Origin: Roseococcus thiosulfatophilus
Lineage (GTDB): Bacteria > Pseudomonadota > Alphaproteobacteria > Acetobacterales > Acetobacteraceae
DNA: 64,000 bases
Direction: 5' to 3'
Assembly (NCBI RefSeq): GCF_017311575.1
Contig: NZ_JAFFQY010000063.1
Span: 124,001-188,000, forward strand
Under the pieces are notes generated by a model that did no database searches, was not told the DNA's origin, and saw nothing but the letters and a program-made list of their open reading frames with translations. This document shows, one piece after another, positions 9,129-18,417 of the stretch. The translations under genes were made by a program, and so were the position numbers. Numbering within the stretch: position 1 is the first letter of the stretch; every line of letters starts with the position of its first letter.

Positions 9129-10280
9129 ATGAACGGTTCCCTGCACGAAGCCGCCACGGCCTGGCGGCGGCATCTCCACGCCAATCCGGGGCTGACGCTC
9201 GACGAGGGCGAGACCGCCGCCTTCGTCGTGGAACAGCTCCGCGCCATCGGCGTGGCGGAGATCGAGACGGGGGTGGGCGGGCATGGCGTGGTCGCCACCC
9301 TGCGCCGGGCCGGCGGCAACCGCTCGGTCGGGCTGCGGGCGGACATGGACGCCCTGCCCATCCAGGAACTGGACGAGACGCTGCCCTGGCGCAGCCGCAA
9401 GCCCGGTGTGATGCATGCCTGCGGCCATGACGGCCACACGGCCTCGCTGCTCGCCACCGCGGCCCTGCTGCACCAGGACACGGGCTGGAGCGGCACCATC
9501 CGCCTCGTCTTCCAGCCGGCCGAGGAAGGGGGCGGGGGCGCGCGCTCCATGATCCAGGACGGGCTGTTCCGGCGCTTCCCGATGGAGCGCATCTTCGGCT
9601 GGCACAACTGGCCGGGGCTGGAGGCGGGCACCGTCGCCATCCATCCGGGGCCCGTCATGGCCGCCGGCGCGCGGTTCGAGCTGGTCTTCGACGGCCATGC
9701 CGGCCATGCGGCGCTGCCGCACATGACGCGTGACCCGGTGCTGGGCATGGGGCATGCCATCGTGGCCTTGCAATCCATCGTCTCGCGCGCGGTGGACCCG
9801 GTGAAGTCCGGCGTGGTCAGCATCACCGTGGCCGAGGGCGGCACCGCCACCAACCAGGTGCCCGCCCGCGCCCTGATCCGCGGCACCGCCCGCTGGCTGG
9901 ACGAGGCGGTGGGCGACCTGATCGAGGCCCGCATGCGCGAGATCGGCCAGGGCATCGCCGCCACCTATGGCCTGTCCTGCGAGGTGATGTTCCGACGCGG
10001 CGTGCCCGTCACCATCAACCACGCGGCCGAGGCCGAGACGGCCGCCGCGGCCGCCGCCAGCGTCACCGCCATCCGCCGCGACATGGCCCCCGCCATGACC
10101 GGCGAGGATTTCGCCTGGTTCCTGAAGGAGGTGCCCGGCGCCTTCGTCTGGATCGGCAATGGCCCGGCCGACAATGGCCGGGAGCTGCACCACCCCGCCT
10201 ATGACTTCAACGACGCCATCATCCCCACCGTCGCCAACTACCTGGCGACCGTGGCCAAGCGCGCGCTCACGGAGGGCTGA
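9129..10280 (+). CDS. M20 family amidohydrolase (hippurate hydrolase / N-acyl amino acid hydrolase type)
   Basis: A cytoplasmic metallo-hydrolase of 383 residues that cleaves N-acyl amino acids or similar amides. The co-catalytic metal motifs are ADMDALP (71-77), CGHDGHTA (98-105; Cys and His ligands) and EE at 132-133, with a late HPAYDFND motif. The dimerisation-domain motif DGHAGHAALPH is present. The ATG at 9129 gives the usual family N terminus (HEAATAWRRHLHANPGL). It is the first gene of an apparent three-gene operon with the cupin and FAD oxidase genes (gaps of 5 and 4 bases), divergent from the XRE regulator. The acyl group and amino acid are unknown. Confidence 0.9.
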   Translation: MNGSLHEAATAWRRHLHANPGLTLDEGETAAFVVEQLRAIGVAEIETGVGGHGVVATLRRAGGNRSVGLRADMDALPIQELDETLPWRSRKPGVMHACGHDGHTASLLATAALLHQDTGWSGTIRLVFQPAEEGGGGARSMIQDGLFRRFPMERIFGWHNWPGLEAGTVAIHPGPVMAAGARFELVFDGHAGHAALPHMTRDPVLGMGHAIVALQSIVSRAVDPVKSGVVSITVAEGGTATNQVPARALIRGTARWLDEAVGDLIEARMREIGQGIAATYGLSCEVMFRRGVPVTINHAAEAETAAAAAASVTAIRRDMAPAMTGEDFAWFLKEVPGAFVWIGNGPADNGRELHHPAYDFNDAIIPTVANYLATVAKRALTEG

Positions 10281-10285
10281 CGCCC

Positions 10286-10885
10286 ATGCCCGATATCTCC
10301 CGCCTGCGAGACTTCATCCAGTCCATGACCCGGCTGGCCGACCGCTCGCCCTCCGAGGCCGAATGGCTGGAGGAGGGCGGCGCCCTGCTCAAGGGCCTGA
10401 TTGCCCAGGATGACTGGCTGCCCGAGGCCCTGGCCGAGCCCGGCCCCACCTACCGCCAGTACCTGCTGCATTGCGACCCGCTGGAGCGCTTTTCCGTGGT
10501 CAGCTTCGTCTGGGGCATTGGCCAGCGCACGCCCATCCACAACCACAAGGTCTGGGGGCTCGTCGGCATGCTGCGCGGCGCTGAGGTCAGCACCACCATG
10601 CACCCCGAGCCCGGCCGGCCCATGCGGGCGGGCCAGGTGGACCATCTCGCCCCGGGCGAGGTGGTCGGCGTGGGCAGCGGCGAGGATGACGCGCATTGGG
10701 TGACCAACGCGCTGACCGACCGCGCCTCCATCTCCATCCATGTCTATGGCGGCAACATCGGCGCCATCGCCCGCCACACCTTCGACGCCGAGACCAGCGC
10801 GCAGAAGCCCTTCATCTCGGGCTACACCAATGCGGTGGTGCCGAACCTCTGGGACCGCTCGGCCGAACTGGCCCCGGCGCGCTGA
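10286..10885 (+). CDS. Cupin-type cysteine dioxygenase family protein (thiol dioxygenase)
   Basis: A 199-residue single-cupin protein resembling bacterial thiol dioxygenases (cysteine or 3-mercaptopropionate dioxygenase), which oxidise a thiol to a sulfinate using iron. The three-histidine metal site is visible as H85 and H87 (RTPIHNHKVWGLVGML) and H137 (DDAHWVTN). Family tail features (SISIHVYGGNIG) are present. It starts 5 bases after the amidohydrolase and ends 4 bases before the FAD oxidase, so it shares their message. Its substrate is unproven; the context suggests a thiol released or processed by its neighbours. Confidence 0.75.
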   Translation: MPDISRLRDFIQSMTRLADRSPSEAEWLEEGGALLKGLIAQDDWLPEALAEPGPTYRQYLLHCDPLERFSVVSFVWGIGQRTPIHNHKVWGLVGMLRGAEVSTTMHPEPGRPMRAGQVDHLAPGEVVGVGSGEDDAHWVTNALTDRASISIHVYGGNIGAIARHTFDAETSAQKPFISGYTNAVVPNLWDRSAELAPAR

Positions 10886-10889
10886 CACC

Positions 10890-12323
10890 ATGCCCGACGA
10901 CCTGCACGCCCTGCCCCCGCTCGACGCGCTGCGCGCCATTCTGGGCCCCGCCGGCCTGCTGACGGCGCCGGAGGACCTCGCCCCCTACCTGTCCGACTGG
11001 CGCGGCCTCTACACCGGCGAAGCCATGGCGCTGCTGCGTCCGGCCAGCACGGAAGAGGTCTCGGCCTGCGTGGCGCTCTGCGCGAAGCATGGCATCGCCA
11101 TCATTCCGCAGGGCGGCAACACCTCCATGGTGGGCGGCGCCACCCCGGAATCGCGGCCGGGGCAGGTCATTCTCAGCCTCGCCCGGATGAACCGGGTGCG
11201 GGAGGTGGACGCGCTCGACATGACCATGACGGTCGAGGCCGGGCTGGTCCTGACCCGCGCGCAGGAGGTGGCGGCGGAGCATGGCTGCCTGTTTCCGCTC
11301 AGCCTGGGGGCGGAGGGTTCGGCCATGATCGGCGGGCTGCTCTCCACCAATGCGGGCGGCAACACCACGGTCCGCTACGGCAATGCGCGGGAATTGATGC
11401 TGGGGCTGGAGGTGGTGCTGCCCGATGGCGGCATCATCCATGGCCTGCGGCGCCTGAGGAAGGACAACACCGGCTACGCGCTGCGCCACCTCTTCGTGGG
11501 CGCCGAGGGCACGCTGGGCATCATCACGGCCGCCGTGCTGCGGCTGTTTCCGGCCCCGCGCGAGACCGTGACCGCCCTCTGCGCCGTGCCGAGCGAGGAT
11601 GCGGCCCTCTCCCTCTTCCGCCGCTTCCGCGCGGCCGATGAGGGCGCGGTGCGGGCCTTCGAATACATGTCGGGCACGGGCATGGAGATGGTGTTCAAGA
11701 CCATCGAGGGCACGGCCCTGCCGCTGTCCAACCCCGTGAACCACTATGTGCTGGTGGACCTGACGGCCAGCCGGGAAGGGGCGGGGCTGCGGGCCCTGGC
11801 GGAGCAGGTGCTGGAGGCGGCCCTCATCGAGGGCGAGATCGAGGACGCCATCCTCGCCGAATCCGAGGCCCAGCGCGCCAGCCTCTGGCGCCTGCGCGAG
11901 GAGCACCCCGAGGCCCAGAAGCGCACCGGCGCCAATGTGAAGAATGATGTCTCCGTGCCCGTCTCGAAGGTGCCGGAGATGATCCGCCGCTGTTCCGACG
12001 CCCTGCGCGAGATGATCCCAGGCAGCCGCCCCGTGCCCTTCGGGCATCTGGGCGATGGCAACATCCACATGAACCTGGTCCAGCCCGAGGGCATGGACCC
12101 CGCGGCCTTCCTGGACCGTTCGCATGACATCATGGACTGCGTGAACGCCATCGTGCGCGACCTGGGCGGCAGTTTCTCGGCCGAGCACGGGGTGGGCCGG
12201 CTCAAGACCGACATGATGGAGGAATGGCGGGGCGGGGCGGAACTCGCCGCCATGCGCGCCATCAAGGCGGCGCTCGACCCCCGGGGCCTCATGAATCCGG
12301 GGAAGGTCCTTCCCGGCGGATGA
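10890..12323 (+). CDS. FAD-binding oxidase, D-2-hydroxy acid dehydrogenase / GlcD type
   Basis: A 477-residue VAO/PCMH-fold flavoprotein of the FAD_binding_4 plus FAD-oxidase C family, which oxidises 2-hydroxy acids such as D-2-hydroxyglutarate, D-lactate or glycolate. The FAD-binding loop PQGGNTSMVGGATP is near residues 73-86, and AEGSAMIGGLLSTNAGG follows. The C-terminal catalytic segments GHLGDGNIHMNL (metal site) and FSAEHGVGRLK are intact. The start ATG at 10890 follows the cupin gene by 4 bases; longer frames run through that gene. No iron-sulfur partner subunit is encoded nearby. Confidence 0.85.
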   Translation: MPDDLHALPPLDALRAILGPAGLLTAPEDLAPYLSDWRGLYTGEAMALLRPASTEEVSACVALCAKHGIAIIPQGGNTSMVGGATPESRPGQVILSLARMNRVREVDALDMTMTVEAGLVLTRAQEVAAEHGCLFPLSLGAEGSAMIGGLLSTNAGGNTTVRYGNARELMLGLEVVLPDGGIIHGLRRLRKDNTGYALRHLFVGAEGTLGIITAAVLRLFPAPRETVTALCAVPSEDAALSLFRRFRAADEGAVRAFEYMSGTGMEMVFKTIEGTALPLSNPVNHYVLVDLTASREGAGLRALAEQVLEAALIEGEIEDAILAESEAQRASLWRLREEHPEAQKRTGANVKNDVSVPVSKVPEMIRRCSDALREMIPGSRPVPFGHLGDGNIHMNLVQPEGMDPAAFLDRSHDIMDCVNAIVRDLGGSFSAEHGVGRLKTDMMEEWRGGAELAAMRAIKAALDPRGLMNPGKVLPGG

Positions 12324-12356
12324 CCGCGGCGCCGTCCGCTGGTAGACCATCCGGGC

Positions 12357-13487
12357 ATGAGGCGCATTGACCGCTACATCGTCCGCCAACTGGCGCTGAC
12401 CCTGTTCGCCGTGACCGTGGGCCTCGCCGCGCTGGTGTGGCTCACGCAGTCATTGCGATTCATCGAGTTGGTGCTGGATCGCGGCCTGTCCTTCTGGGTC
12501 TTCCTGGAACTGACGGGCCTGCTGCTGCCGGGCTTCTTCGGGCTGATCCTGCCCATCACCACCTTCGTGGTGGTGCTTTTCACCTATGTGCGCCTGGCGG
12601 GCGACCGCGAGCTGGTGGTGATGCGCGCCGCCGGCCTGTCCAACTGGCAGCTCTCCCGGCCCGCCATGGCGGTGGCCACGGGGGCCATGCTGCTGTGCTA
12701 TTTGCTGAATCTCTGGCTCACGCCGCTCGCCCAGCACGCCTTCCGGGAATGGCAGTTCGAAATCCGCAACCAGATGGCCGGGCTGCTGCTCCAGGATGGC
12801 GTGTTCAGCCAGCTGGGCGGGGAGCTGATGGTCTATGCCCGCGCCCGGGACGGGGCCAACAATCTCTTCGGCATCCTCGTGCACGACACGCGCGAGCAGG
12901 GGGTGCCCGTCACCATCATCGCGGAGACGGGGCGGCTGACCTCCACCCCCCAGGGGCCGCGCGTCACCCTCATCAACGGGCAGCGCCAGCAGGTGGAGAT
13001 GGTCCGGGGTGCCGATGGCGTCACCCGCCCGCGCCTGACCACCCTCTCCTTCGCCGAGAACAGCCTCGACCTCGCCCGCACCAGCCGCGTGGAGGGCGAC
13101 CGTTTCCGCAACGCCCATGAACGCAGCCTGATGGAATTGCTGGACCCCGATGACGACGTGTCCGACCGCGACCGCCGCCGCTACCGCGCCGAGGCGCACC
13201 AGCGCCTGGCCAACCCGCTGACGGCCATCGGCCTCGCGCTGCTGGCACTGGCCGTGGCGCTGACGGGGGAGTTCCGGCGTTTCGGCGGCGGGTTCCGGCT
13301 TTTCGTGGGATGCGGGGTGATGGTGGCGCTGCTGGCGCTGGGGTTGACGCTGGGCAGCGCGGCGGCGCGGCAGAATTCGCTACTTCCGCTGGTCTGGCTG
13401 CATGCCATCGTCCCCGGGCTGGTCTCGGTCTGGATCATCGCGGGGTTGCCGGGCCTGGGCGGGAGGCTGCGTTCATGGGCGCGCTGA
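12357..13487 (+). CDS. lptF: LPS export ABC transporter permease LptF
   Basis: Inner-membrane permease of the LptB2FG machine that extracts lipopolysaccharide and feeds it to the periplasmic bridge. It has 376 residues of YjgP/YjgQ type: MRRIDRYIVRQLALTLFAVT at the start with an amphipathic first helix, three N-terminal membrane spans, a periplasmic beta-jellyroll (about residues 130-270, with VYARARDGANNLFGILVHD) and three C-terminal spans. It lies 13 bases before lptG. LptB and LptC are not in this window. It heads an envelope cluster with lptG, lptD, surA and rsmA. Confidence 0.93.
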   Translation: MRRIDRYIVRQLALTLFAVTVGLAALVWLTQSLRFIELVLDRGLSFWVFLELTGLLLPGFFGLILPITTFVVVLFTYVRLAGDRELVVMRAAGLSNWQLSRPAMAVATGAMLLCYLLNLWLTPLAQHAFREWQFEIRNQMAGLLLQDGVFSQLGGELMVYARARDGANNLFGILVHDTREQGVPVTIIAETGRLTSTPQGPRVTLINGQRQQVEMVRGADGVTRPRLTTLSFAENSLDLARTSRVEGDRFRNAHERSLMELLDPDDDVSDRDRRRYRAEAHQRLANPLTAIGLALLALAVALTGEFRRFGGGFRLFVGCGVMVALLALGLTLGSAAARQNSLLPLVWLHAIVPGLVSVWIIAGLPGLGGRLRSWAR

Positions 13488-13500
13488 ACGGGGGCGTGGC

Positions 13501-14625
13501 ATGACGCCGGCCATCACCTTCACCCTTTATATCGCGCGGCGCTTCCTGGGTTCGGCGCTGATCCTGCTGGTGGCGCTGACGCTGCTGGTCTCGCTGTTCG
13601 ACTTTGTGGAGCTGCTGCGCCGCGCGGCCGGGCGGCCCGAGGCCAATTTCGGCATCGTGGCCACCATCGCCGCCCTTCGCATGCCCTTCATCGCCATGCA
13701 GTTGCTGCCCTTCGCCATCCTGCTCGGGGGCATGCTGGCCTTCTGGCGGCTGGCCCGCGGTTCGGAACTGATCGTGGCACGGGCCGCTGGCATCTCGGCC
13801 TTCGCCTTCCTGGCCGGGCCCACGGCCGTCGCGCTGCTGACCGGCATCACGGCCATCACCGCCATCTCGCCGCTCTCCTCGGCCATGCTGGCGCGGGCGG
13901 AGCGGCTGGATGCGTCCTTCCTGCGGGCGGGCGGCGGGGTGACCGCGCTCGCCGGCGGCCGACTGTGGCTGCGGCAGGCCGATGCGGGGATCGAGCCCGG
14001 GGGCCTCGCCATCCTGACCGGCCGGCCCGCCCGGCTGCTCGGCACCGACCGGGCCGATTTTGTGATGACCGAGGTGACCGTCTGGCGCCTTTCCCGCCAG
14101 GATCAGCCCTTGCAGCGCCTGGAGGCGCCAAGGGCACGCCTGACGGGCGGAAACTGGCTGCTGGAAGACGTCACCATGTTCCAGACGGGACGCCCCCTGC
14201 CCAGCCAGCACCCGAGCATCACCCTGCCCACCATCCTGACGCCGGACCGCATCGAGGACAGCGTGGCCTCGCCCGACACGCTCTCCTTCTGGGCGCTGCC
14301 GGGCTTTATTGAGCTGCTGGAGCAATCGGGCTTCTCGGCGCTGCGGCACCGGCTGCAGCTGCATTCGATGCTGAGCACGCCCTTCCTGGCGGTGGCCATG
14401 GCGCTGCTGGCCGCCGGCTTCTCCATGCGGCATTCGCGCCAGGGCGGGGCGGCGGCCGCGATCGCGACCGGGGTCGCGGCGGGTTTCGCCCTTTATGTCC
14501 TTGACCGCGTGACCGGGGAATTCGGCGAGGCGGGGTCGCTGCCCGTCTGGCTGGCCGCCTGGGCCCCCACCGCGACCGGCCTTCTGTTGGCGCTGGCGCT
14601 GCTTCTGCACCTGGAGGAAGGCTGA
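13501..14625 (+). CDS. lptG: LPS export ABC transporter permease LptG
   Basis: The second permease of LptB2FG, 374 residues, with the same architecture as LptF: an N-terminal membrane bundle (YIARRFLGSALILLVALTLLVSLFDFVELLRR), a periplasmic beta domain with the family phrase WLLEDVTMFQ near residue 220, and a C-terminal bundle. The ATG at 13501 is used; upstream in-frame starts overlap lptF. lptD follows after a single base. LptF/LptG assignment between the two paralogues rests on order and on the first-helix sequence. Confidence 0.92.
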   Translation: MTPAITFTLYIARRFLGSALILLVALTLLVSLFDFVELLRRAAGRPEANFGIVATIAALRMPFIAMQLLPFAILLGGMLAFWRLARGSELIVARAAGISAFAFLAGPTAVALLTGITAITAISPLSSAMLARAERLDASFLRAGGGVTALAGGRLWLRQADAGIEPGGLAILTGRPARLLGTDRADFVMTEVTVWRLSRQDQPLQRLEAPRARLTGGNWLLEDVTMFQTGRPLPSQHPSITLPTILTPDRIEDSVASPDTLSFWALPGFIELLEQSGFSALRHRLQLHSMLSTPFLAVAMALLAAGFSMRHSRQGGAAAAIATGVAAGFALYVLDRVTGEFGEAGSLPVWLAAWAPTATGLLLALALLLHLEEG

Positions 14626-14626
14626 C

Positions 14627-17011
14627 ATGGCACAACCACCGCGGGTGAGCAGCCATCTGCCGCGCTTCGCCTCCCGCCGGGACCGGCGGCGGGCCCGTGG
14701 CGCCTGGCGCCAGGCGCTGCGCCGGGCAGGGGGGACGCTGGCGCTCGCGCTCTTCGCCATGCTGGCCACCACGGGCCAGGCGCAGCAAGGCGCATCGCCG
14801 CCCGCGGCCACCACGCCCGCGGCCGTCACCCAGGCACCCACTGCCGGCATTCCCGGCCTGCGGGTGGACCAGGACGCGCCCGTCGTGTTCACCGCCGACG
14901 AGGTGGAGTTCAACCAGCAGACCGGCGTCGTCACCGCGCGCGGCCGCGTCGAGGCCTGGCAGGGCGAGCGTTTCGTCCGCGCCGACACCTTCATCCATGA
15001 CCGCAACACCGGCGTGACCATCCTGCGCGGCAATGTCCAGCTGCTGGAGGCCGATGGGCAGGTCTTCTACGCCGAGGAAGCCGAGCTGGCCGACCAGTTC
15101 CGCGACGGCGTGCTGCGCGAGATCCGCGCGCGGCTGGTCCAGAATGCCCGGGTGGCCGCGACGGGCGCGCGGCGCAGCGGCGGCGAGGTCACGGATCTGG
15201 CGCGGGTGGTCTATTCCGCCTGCAACCTCTGCGAGACGGACCCGACGCGCCCGCCGCTGTGGCAGCTGCGGGCCCGCCTCGCCACGCAGGACCGGCGCAC
15301 CGAGCGCATCTCCTACCGCGACGCGGTGGTGGAGGTGGGCGGCGTACCGGTGCTCTACACGCCCTTCTTCTCGCATCCGGACCCGCAGACGCCGCGCTCC
15401 TCGGGCTTTCTCTTTCCCGCCTTCGGCTACACCCGTTTCCTGGGCGCCTTCGCCTCCGTGCCCTATTTCTGGGCGATTGACGGGCAGCAGGACCTCACCG
15501 CCACCCTGACCCAGGGCAGCGAGGTCCTGCCCAACCTCGACCTGACCTATCGCCGCCGCTTCAACAATGGCGAGGTGAACCTCCAGGGTTCCATCGGCTA
15601 CCTGCGGCGCGACACGCTGCGGCGGCTGAGCGACTTCGGTCAGACACAGGATGAGCAGGTGGCGGGCCATGTCGCGGCCCGGGGGCGCTTCCACCTGACC
15701 GAGAACTGGCGCGTGGGCTTCGACATCAACCGCGCCAGCAGCGAAGGTTATCTCCGCACCTATCGCCTGGGGCTGCAGCGGGTGCTGGTCAGCCAGGTCT
15801 ATGCCGAGGGGTTCTGGCGCACGGAGCACTACGCGCGCATCGATGCCCGCGCCTACCAGGGCCTGCGGACGCTGGAGGATACGCGCCTGCTGCCGGTGGT
15901 GGCGCCCAACGCCTTCTATGAATACGCACCGCGCCAGACGGTGCTGGGCGGGCACCTCACGTTCGACATGGGCGCGCTCTCGCTCACGCGGCCGGTGGGC
16001 AGCGCCACCCAGCGCCTGGCCAGCCGCCTGGCCTGGGAGCGCCCGATGCTCGGGCCGCAGGGCGATATCTGGACCATCCGCGCCCAGACCGACCTGCGCG
16101 CCTACCACGCCGATGGCCAGCAGAACGCCCCGGGCCTGCTGCCCGACGCCAATGGCACGCGTGGCGACGCGAACCTCCGCCTGGCGCTTGATTGGCGCAT
16201 GCCGCTGGTGCGTCCCGTCGGCATCTGGGGCCAGCAGCTGCTGGAGCCGCGGGTGCAGGTCGTCACCGGCCCCGCCACCGGGCGGCAGCTGCGCTTTCCC
16301 AATGAGGACAGCGTGGATTTCGAATTCACCGACGCTAACCTCTTCCAGCTGAACCGCTTCACCGGCCGGGACCGGCAGGAGGGGGGCACGCGCGTGGATG
16401 CGGCGTTGCGCGCCTCCTGGCTCTTCCCCAATGGCGGCCGGGTGGAGGGCCTCGCCGGCCGTTCCTTCCGCTTCCAGGACAGCAACATCTTCCCCGCCAA
16501 TTCCGGGCTGGAGCGCCGCGAATCCGACTGGGTGGGCCGGGCCGCCTTCGCCCCCGTGCCCTGGTTCGAGGTGATGGGGCGGACGCGCCTCGACGGCCGT
16601 TCCGGCAACCACCGCGCCAGCGACGCGGTGCTGGCCACCTCGCTCGGCCGCATCGGGGTGCTGGACAATGTGGTCCTGACCGCCAGCTACCTCGACCAGC
16701 CGCGCCAGGCCTTCTTCGCGGACGACCCCGGGCGGCGGGAGGTGGGCATGGGGCTTGGCGCGGAGTACCGCACCCGCGCGGGCGGCGTGTGGCGGGCCAG
16801 CGGTTCCATGCAGCTCGACCTGCGGACCGAGCGCCCCGCCTGGCTTCTGGGCACCGCGGGCTATGAGGATGAATGCTGCATCATCCAGGCGCAGTTCCAG
16901 CGCCGCTTGGGCTTCAACCCCATCACCAACGACCCGTATCGCGGCAACACCGCGCTGCTGTTCCGCATCGCCTTCAAGACCGTGGGTGACTTCAGCCTGC
17001 GCGCGCTGTGA
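14627..17011 (+). CDS. lptD: LPS-assembly protein LptD
   Basis: Outer-membrane beta-barrel that inserts lipopolysaccharide into the outer leaflet with LptE; 794 residues. A basic N terminus and hydrophobic stretch (LALALFAMLATTGQAQQ) form the signal peptide. Residues 80-190 form the OstA/LptA-like domain (FTADEVEFNQQTGVVTARGRV); the barrel occupies the rest and the chain ends in a typical outer-membrane C-terminal strand. Cysteines CNLC at about 199-202 and the CC pair at about 749-750 match the paired-cysteine pattern that forms the essential disulfides in E. coli LptD. The last bases overlap a possible GTG start for surA. Confidence 0.93.
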   Translation: MAQPPRVSSHLPRFASRRDRRRARGAWRQALRRAGGTLALALFAMLATTGQAQQGASPPAATTPAAVTQAPTAGIPGLRVDQDAPVVFTADEVEFNQQTGVVTARGRVEAWQGERFVRADTFIHDRNTGVTILRGNVQLLEADGQVFYAEEAELADQFRDGVLREIRARLVQNARVAATGARRSGGEVTDLARVVYSACNLCETDPTRPPLWQLRARLATQDRRTERISYRDAVVEVGGVPVLYTPFFSHPDPQTPRSSGFLFPAFGYTRFLGAFASVPYFWAIDGQQDLTATLTQGSEVLPNLDLTYRRRFNNGEVNLQGSIGYLRRDTLRRLSDFGQTQDEQVAGHVAARGRFHLTENWRVGFDINRASSEGYLRTYRLGLQRVLVSQVYAEGFWRTEHYARIDARAYQGLRTLEDTRLLPVVAPNAFYEYAPRQTVLGGHLTFDMGALSLTRPVGSATQRLASRLAWERPMLGPQGDIWTIRAQTDLRAYHADGQQNAPGLLPDANGTRGDANLRLALDWRMPLVRPVGIWGQQLLEPRVQVVTGPATGRQLRFPNEDSVDFEFTDANLFQLNRFTGRDRQEGGTRVDAALRASWLFPNGGRVEGLAGRSFRFQDSNIFPANSGLERRESDWVGRAAFAPVPWFEVMGRTRLDGRSGNHRASDAVLATSLGRIGVLDNVVLTASYLDQPRQAFFADDPGRREVGMGLGAEYRTRAGGVWRASGSMQLDLRTERPAWLLGTAGYEDECCIIQAQFQRRLGFNPITNDPYRGNTALLFRIAFKTVGDFSLRAL

Positions 17012-17052
17012 CCGGGGCGCGCGGTGCTTTCCACCGGAGGCGAAACCGCTCT

Positions 17053-18417
17053 ATGACGGCAGCCGACATGCGCCGCACACCGACACCCCGCCCCAATCTC
17101 CTCCGCTGGGGCCCCGCCCGGATGGCCGCCCTCGGCCTGGGTGCCGCCCTGGCCCTGGGGGTGGTGGCCAGCCCCGCCGCCGCCCAGCGCGCGCCTGCCG
17201 CCCAGGCCGCGCCCGGCAACATGAACCGCATCCTGGCCGTGGTGAACGGCGATGTGGTGACGCAGATGGAGGTCGCCTCGCGCGCGCGCCTCTTCGCGCT
17301 CAACATCGGCATGGCCGGTGGGCAGGAGGCCATCAGCCGGCTGGAGCCGCAGATGCTCCGCCTGCTGATTGATGAGCGCCTGCGCATGCAGGAGGTGCAG
17401 CGCCGCGGCATCCCGGTCAGCGACCAGGACATCCTGGAATCCATCACCGACATCGAGCGCCGCAACAACCTTCCCGCGGGCGCGCTGGTCGCACAGCTTC
17501 AGCGCATGGGCGTGCAGCCGCGCGTGCTCTACGACCAGATCCGCGTGCAGATCGGGTGGGGGCGCCTGCTGCGCCAGGGCCTGGGCGACCAGGCCCAGGT
17601 TTCCGACGCCGAGGTGGCCGAGGCCATCGCCGCCCGCCGCGCCCGCGCCGGGACGCCCGAATACCTGGTCGCCGAGATCTTCATCCCGGTCGAAAACCCG
17701 GATGTCGAGGCCGAGACCCAGCGCTTCGTGCAGGAGATCATCAACCAGCTCCGCCGCGGCTCTCCCTTTCCGGTTGTCGCCACGCAGTTCAGCCAGGCGC
17801 AATCGGCCCTGCAGGGCGGCGACCTGGGCTGGGTGGTGCCCGAGCGGCTGGACCCCGAGGTGGCCGAGATCGTCACCCAGATGCCCCCCGGCGCCATCAG
17901 CAATCCGGTGCGCGTGGCCGGCGGCTTCCAGATCGTGACGCTGCGGGCCCGGCGCGAGGCGGGGCAGGCGGCCCAGGTCTCGACCATGGTGTCGCTGCGA
18001 CAGATCTTCCTGCCCTTCACCGAGCGGCTGGACCCGAACAACCCCACCGACCAGCAGCGCGCCACCCTGGAGCGCGCGCAGCGCCTGCAGGGCGCGACCC
18101 GCGGCTGCACGGCGGCCGAGGCGTTGCCCCGCACCAGCGACCGTCCGCTGGACCCGGGCGCCATTCGCCTCGAAGGCGTGAACCCGCCGCCCCTGCGCCA
18201 GGTGCTGGCCTCCCTGCCCATCGGCCGTTTCAGCGAGCCCCTGATCGCCCCCGATGGCATCCTGCTGCTGATGGTCTGCGGCCGCGAGCGGCAGGAGGAG
18301 GAGCAGTTCACCCCCGAGATCGCGCGCCAGACCATCCTGCGCGACCGCGTGGAGCTGGTCGCGCGGCAATTGCAGCGGGAGCTGCGGCGCCGCGCCATCA
18401 TTGACCAGCGCGTCTGA
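17053..18417 (+). CDS. surA: Periplasmic peptidyl-prolyl isomerase / chaperone SurA
   Basis: A chaperone that escorts outer-membrane proteins, including LptD, across the periplasm. A Sec signal peptide is visible (MAALGLGAALALGVVASPAAAQ), then the SurA N-terminal domain (MNRILAVVNGDVVTQMEVASRARL), and one recognisable parvulin domain (SPFPVVATQFSQAQSALQGGDLGWV... AGGFQIVTL). The start at 17053 follows GGAGG at 17035-17039. A GTG at 17008 overlapping the lptD stop (GTGA) would add 15 residues and cannot be excluded. pdxA, often between surA and rsmA, is absent; rsmA overlaps the 3' end directly. Confidence 0.88.
   Translation: MTAADMRRTPTPRPNLLRWGPARMAALGLGAALALGVVASPAAAQRAPAAQAAPGNMNRILAVVNGDVVTQMEVASRARLFALNIGMAGGQEAISRLEPQMLRLLIDERLRMQEVQRRGIPVSDQDILESITDIERRNNLPAGALVAQLQRMGVQPRVLYDQIRVQIGWGRLLRQGLGDQAQVSDAEVAEAIAARRARAGTPEYLVAEIFIPVENPDVEAETQRFVQEIINQLRRGSPFPVVATQFSQAQSALQGGDLGWVVPERLDPEVAEIVTQMPPGAISNPVRVAGGFQIVTLRARREAGQAAQVSTMVSLRQIFLPFTERLDPNNPTDQQRATLERAQRLQGATRGCTAAEALPRTSDRPLDPGAIRLEGVNPPPLRQVLASLPIGRFSEPLIAPDGILLLMVCGRERQEEEQFTPEIARQTILRDRVELVARQLQRELRRRAIIDQRV

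Noticed and set aside
14306-16612. 768-codon minus-strand frame across lptG/lptD
   Set aside because: Antisense shadow; the plus strand has the full LptD with signal peptide and paired cysteines.
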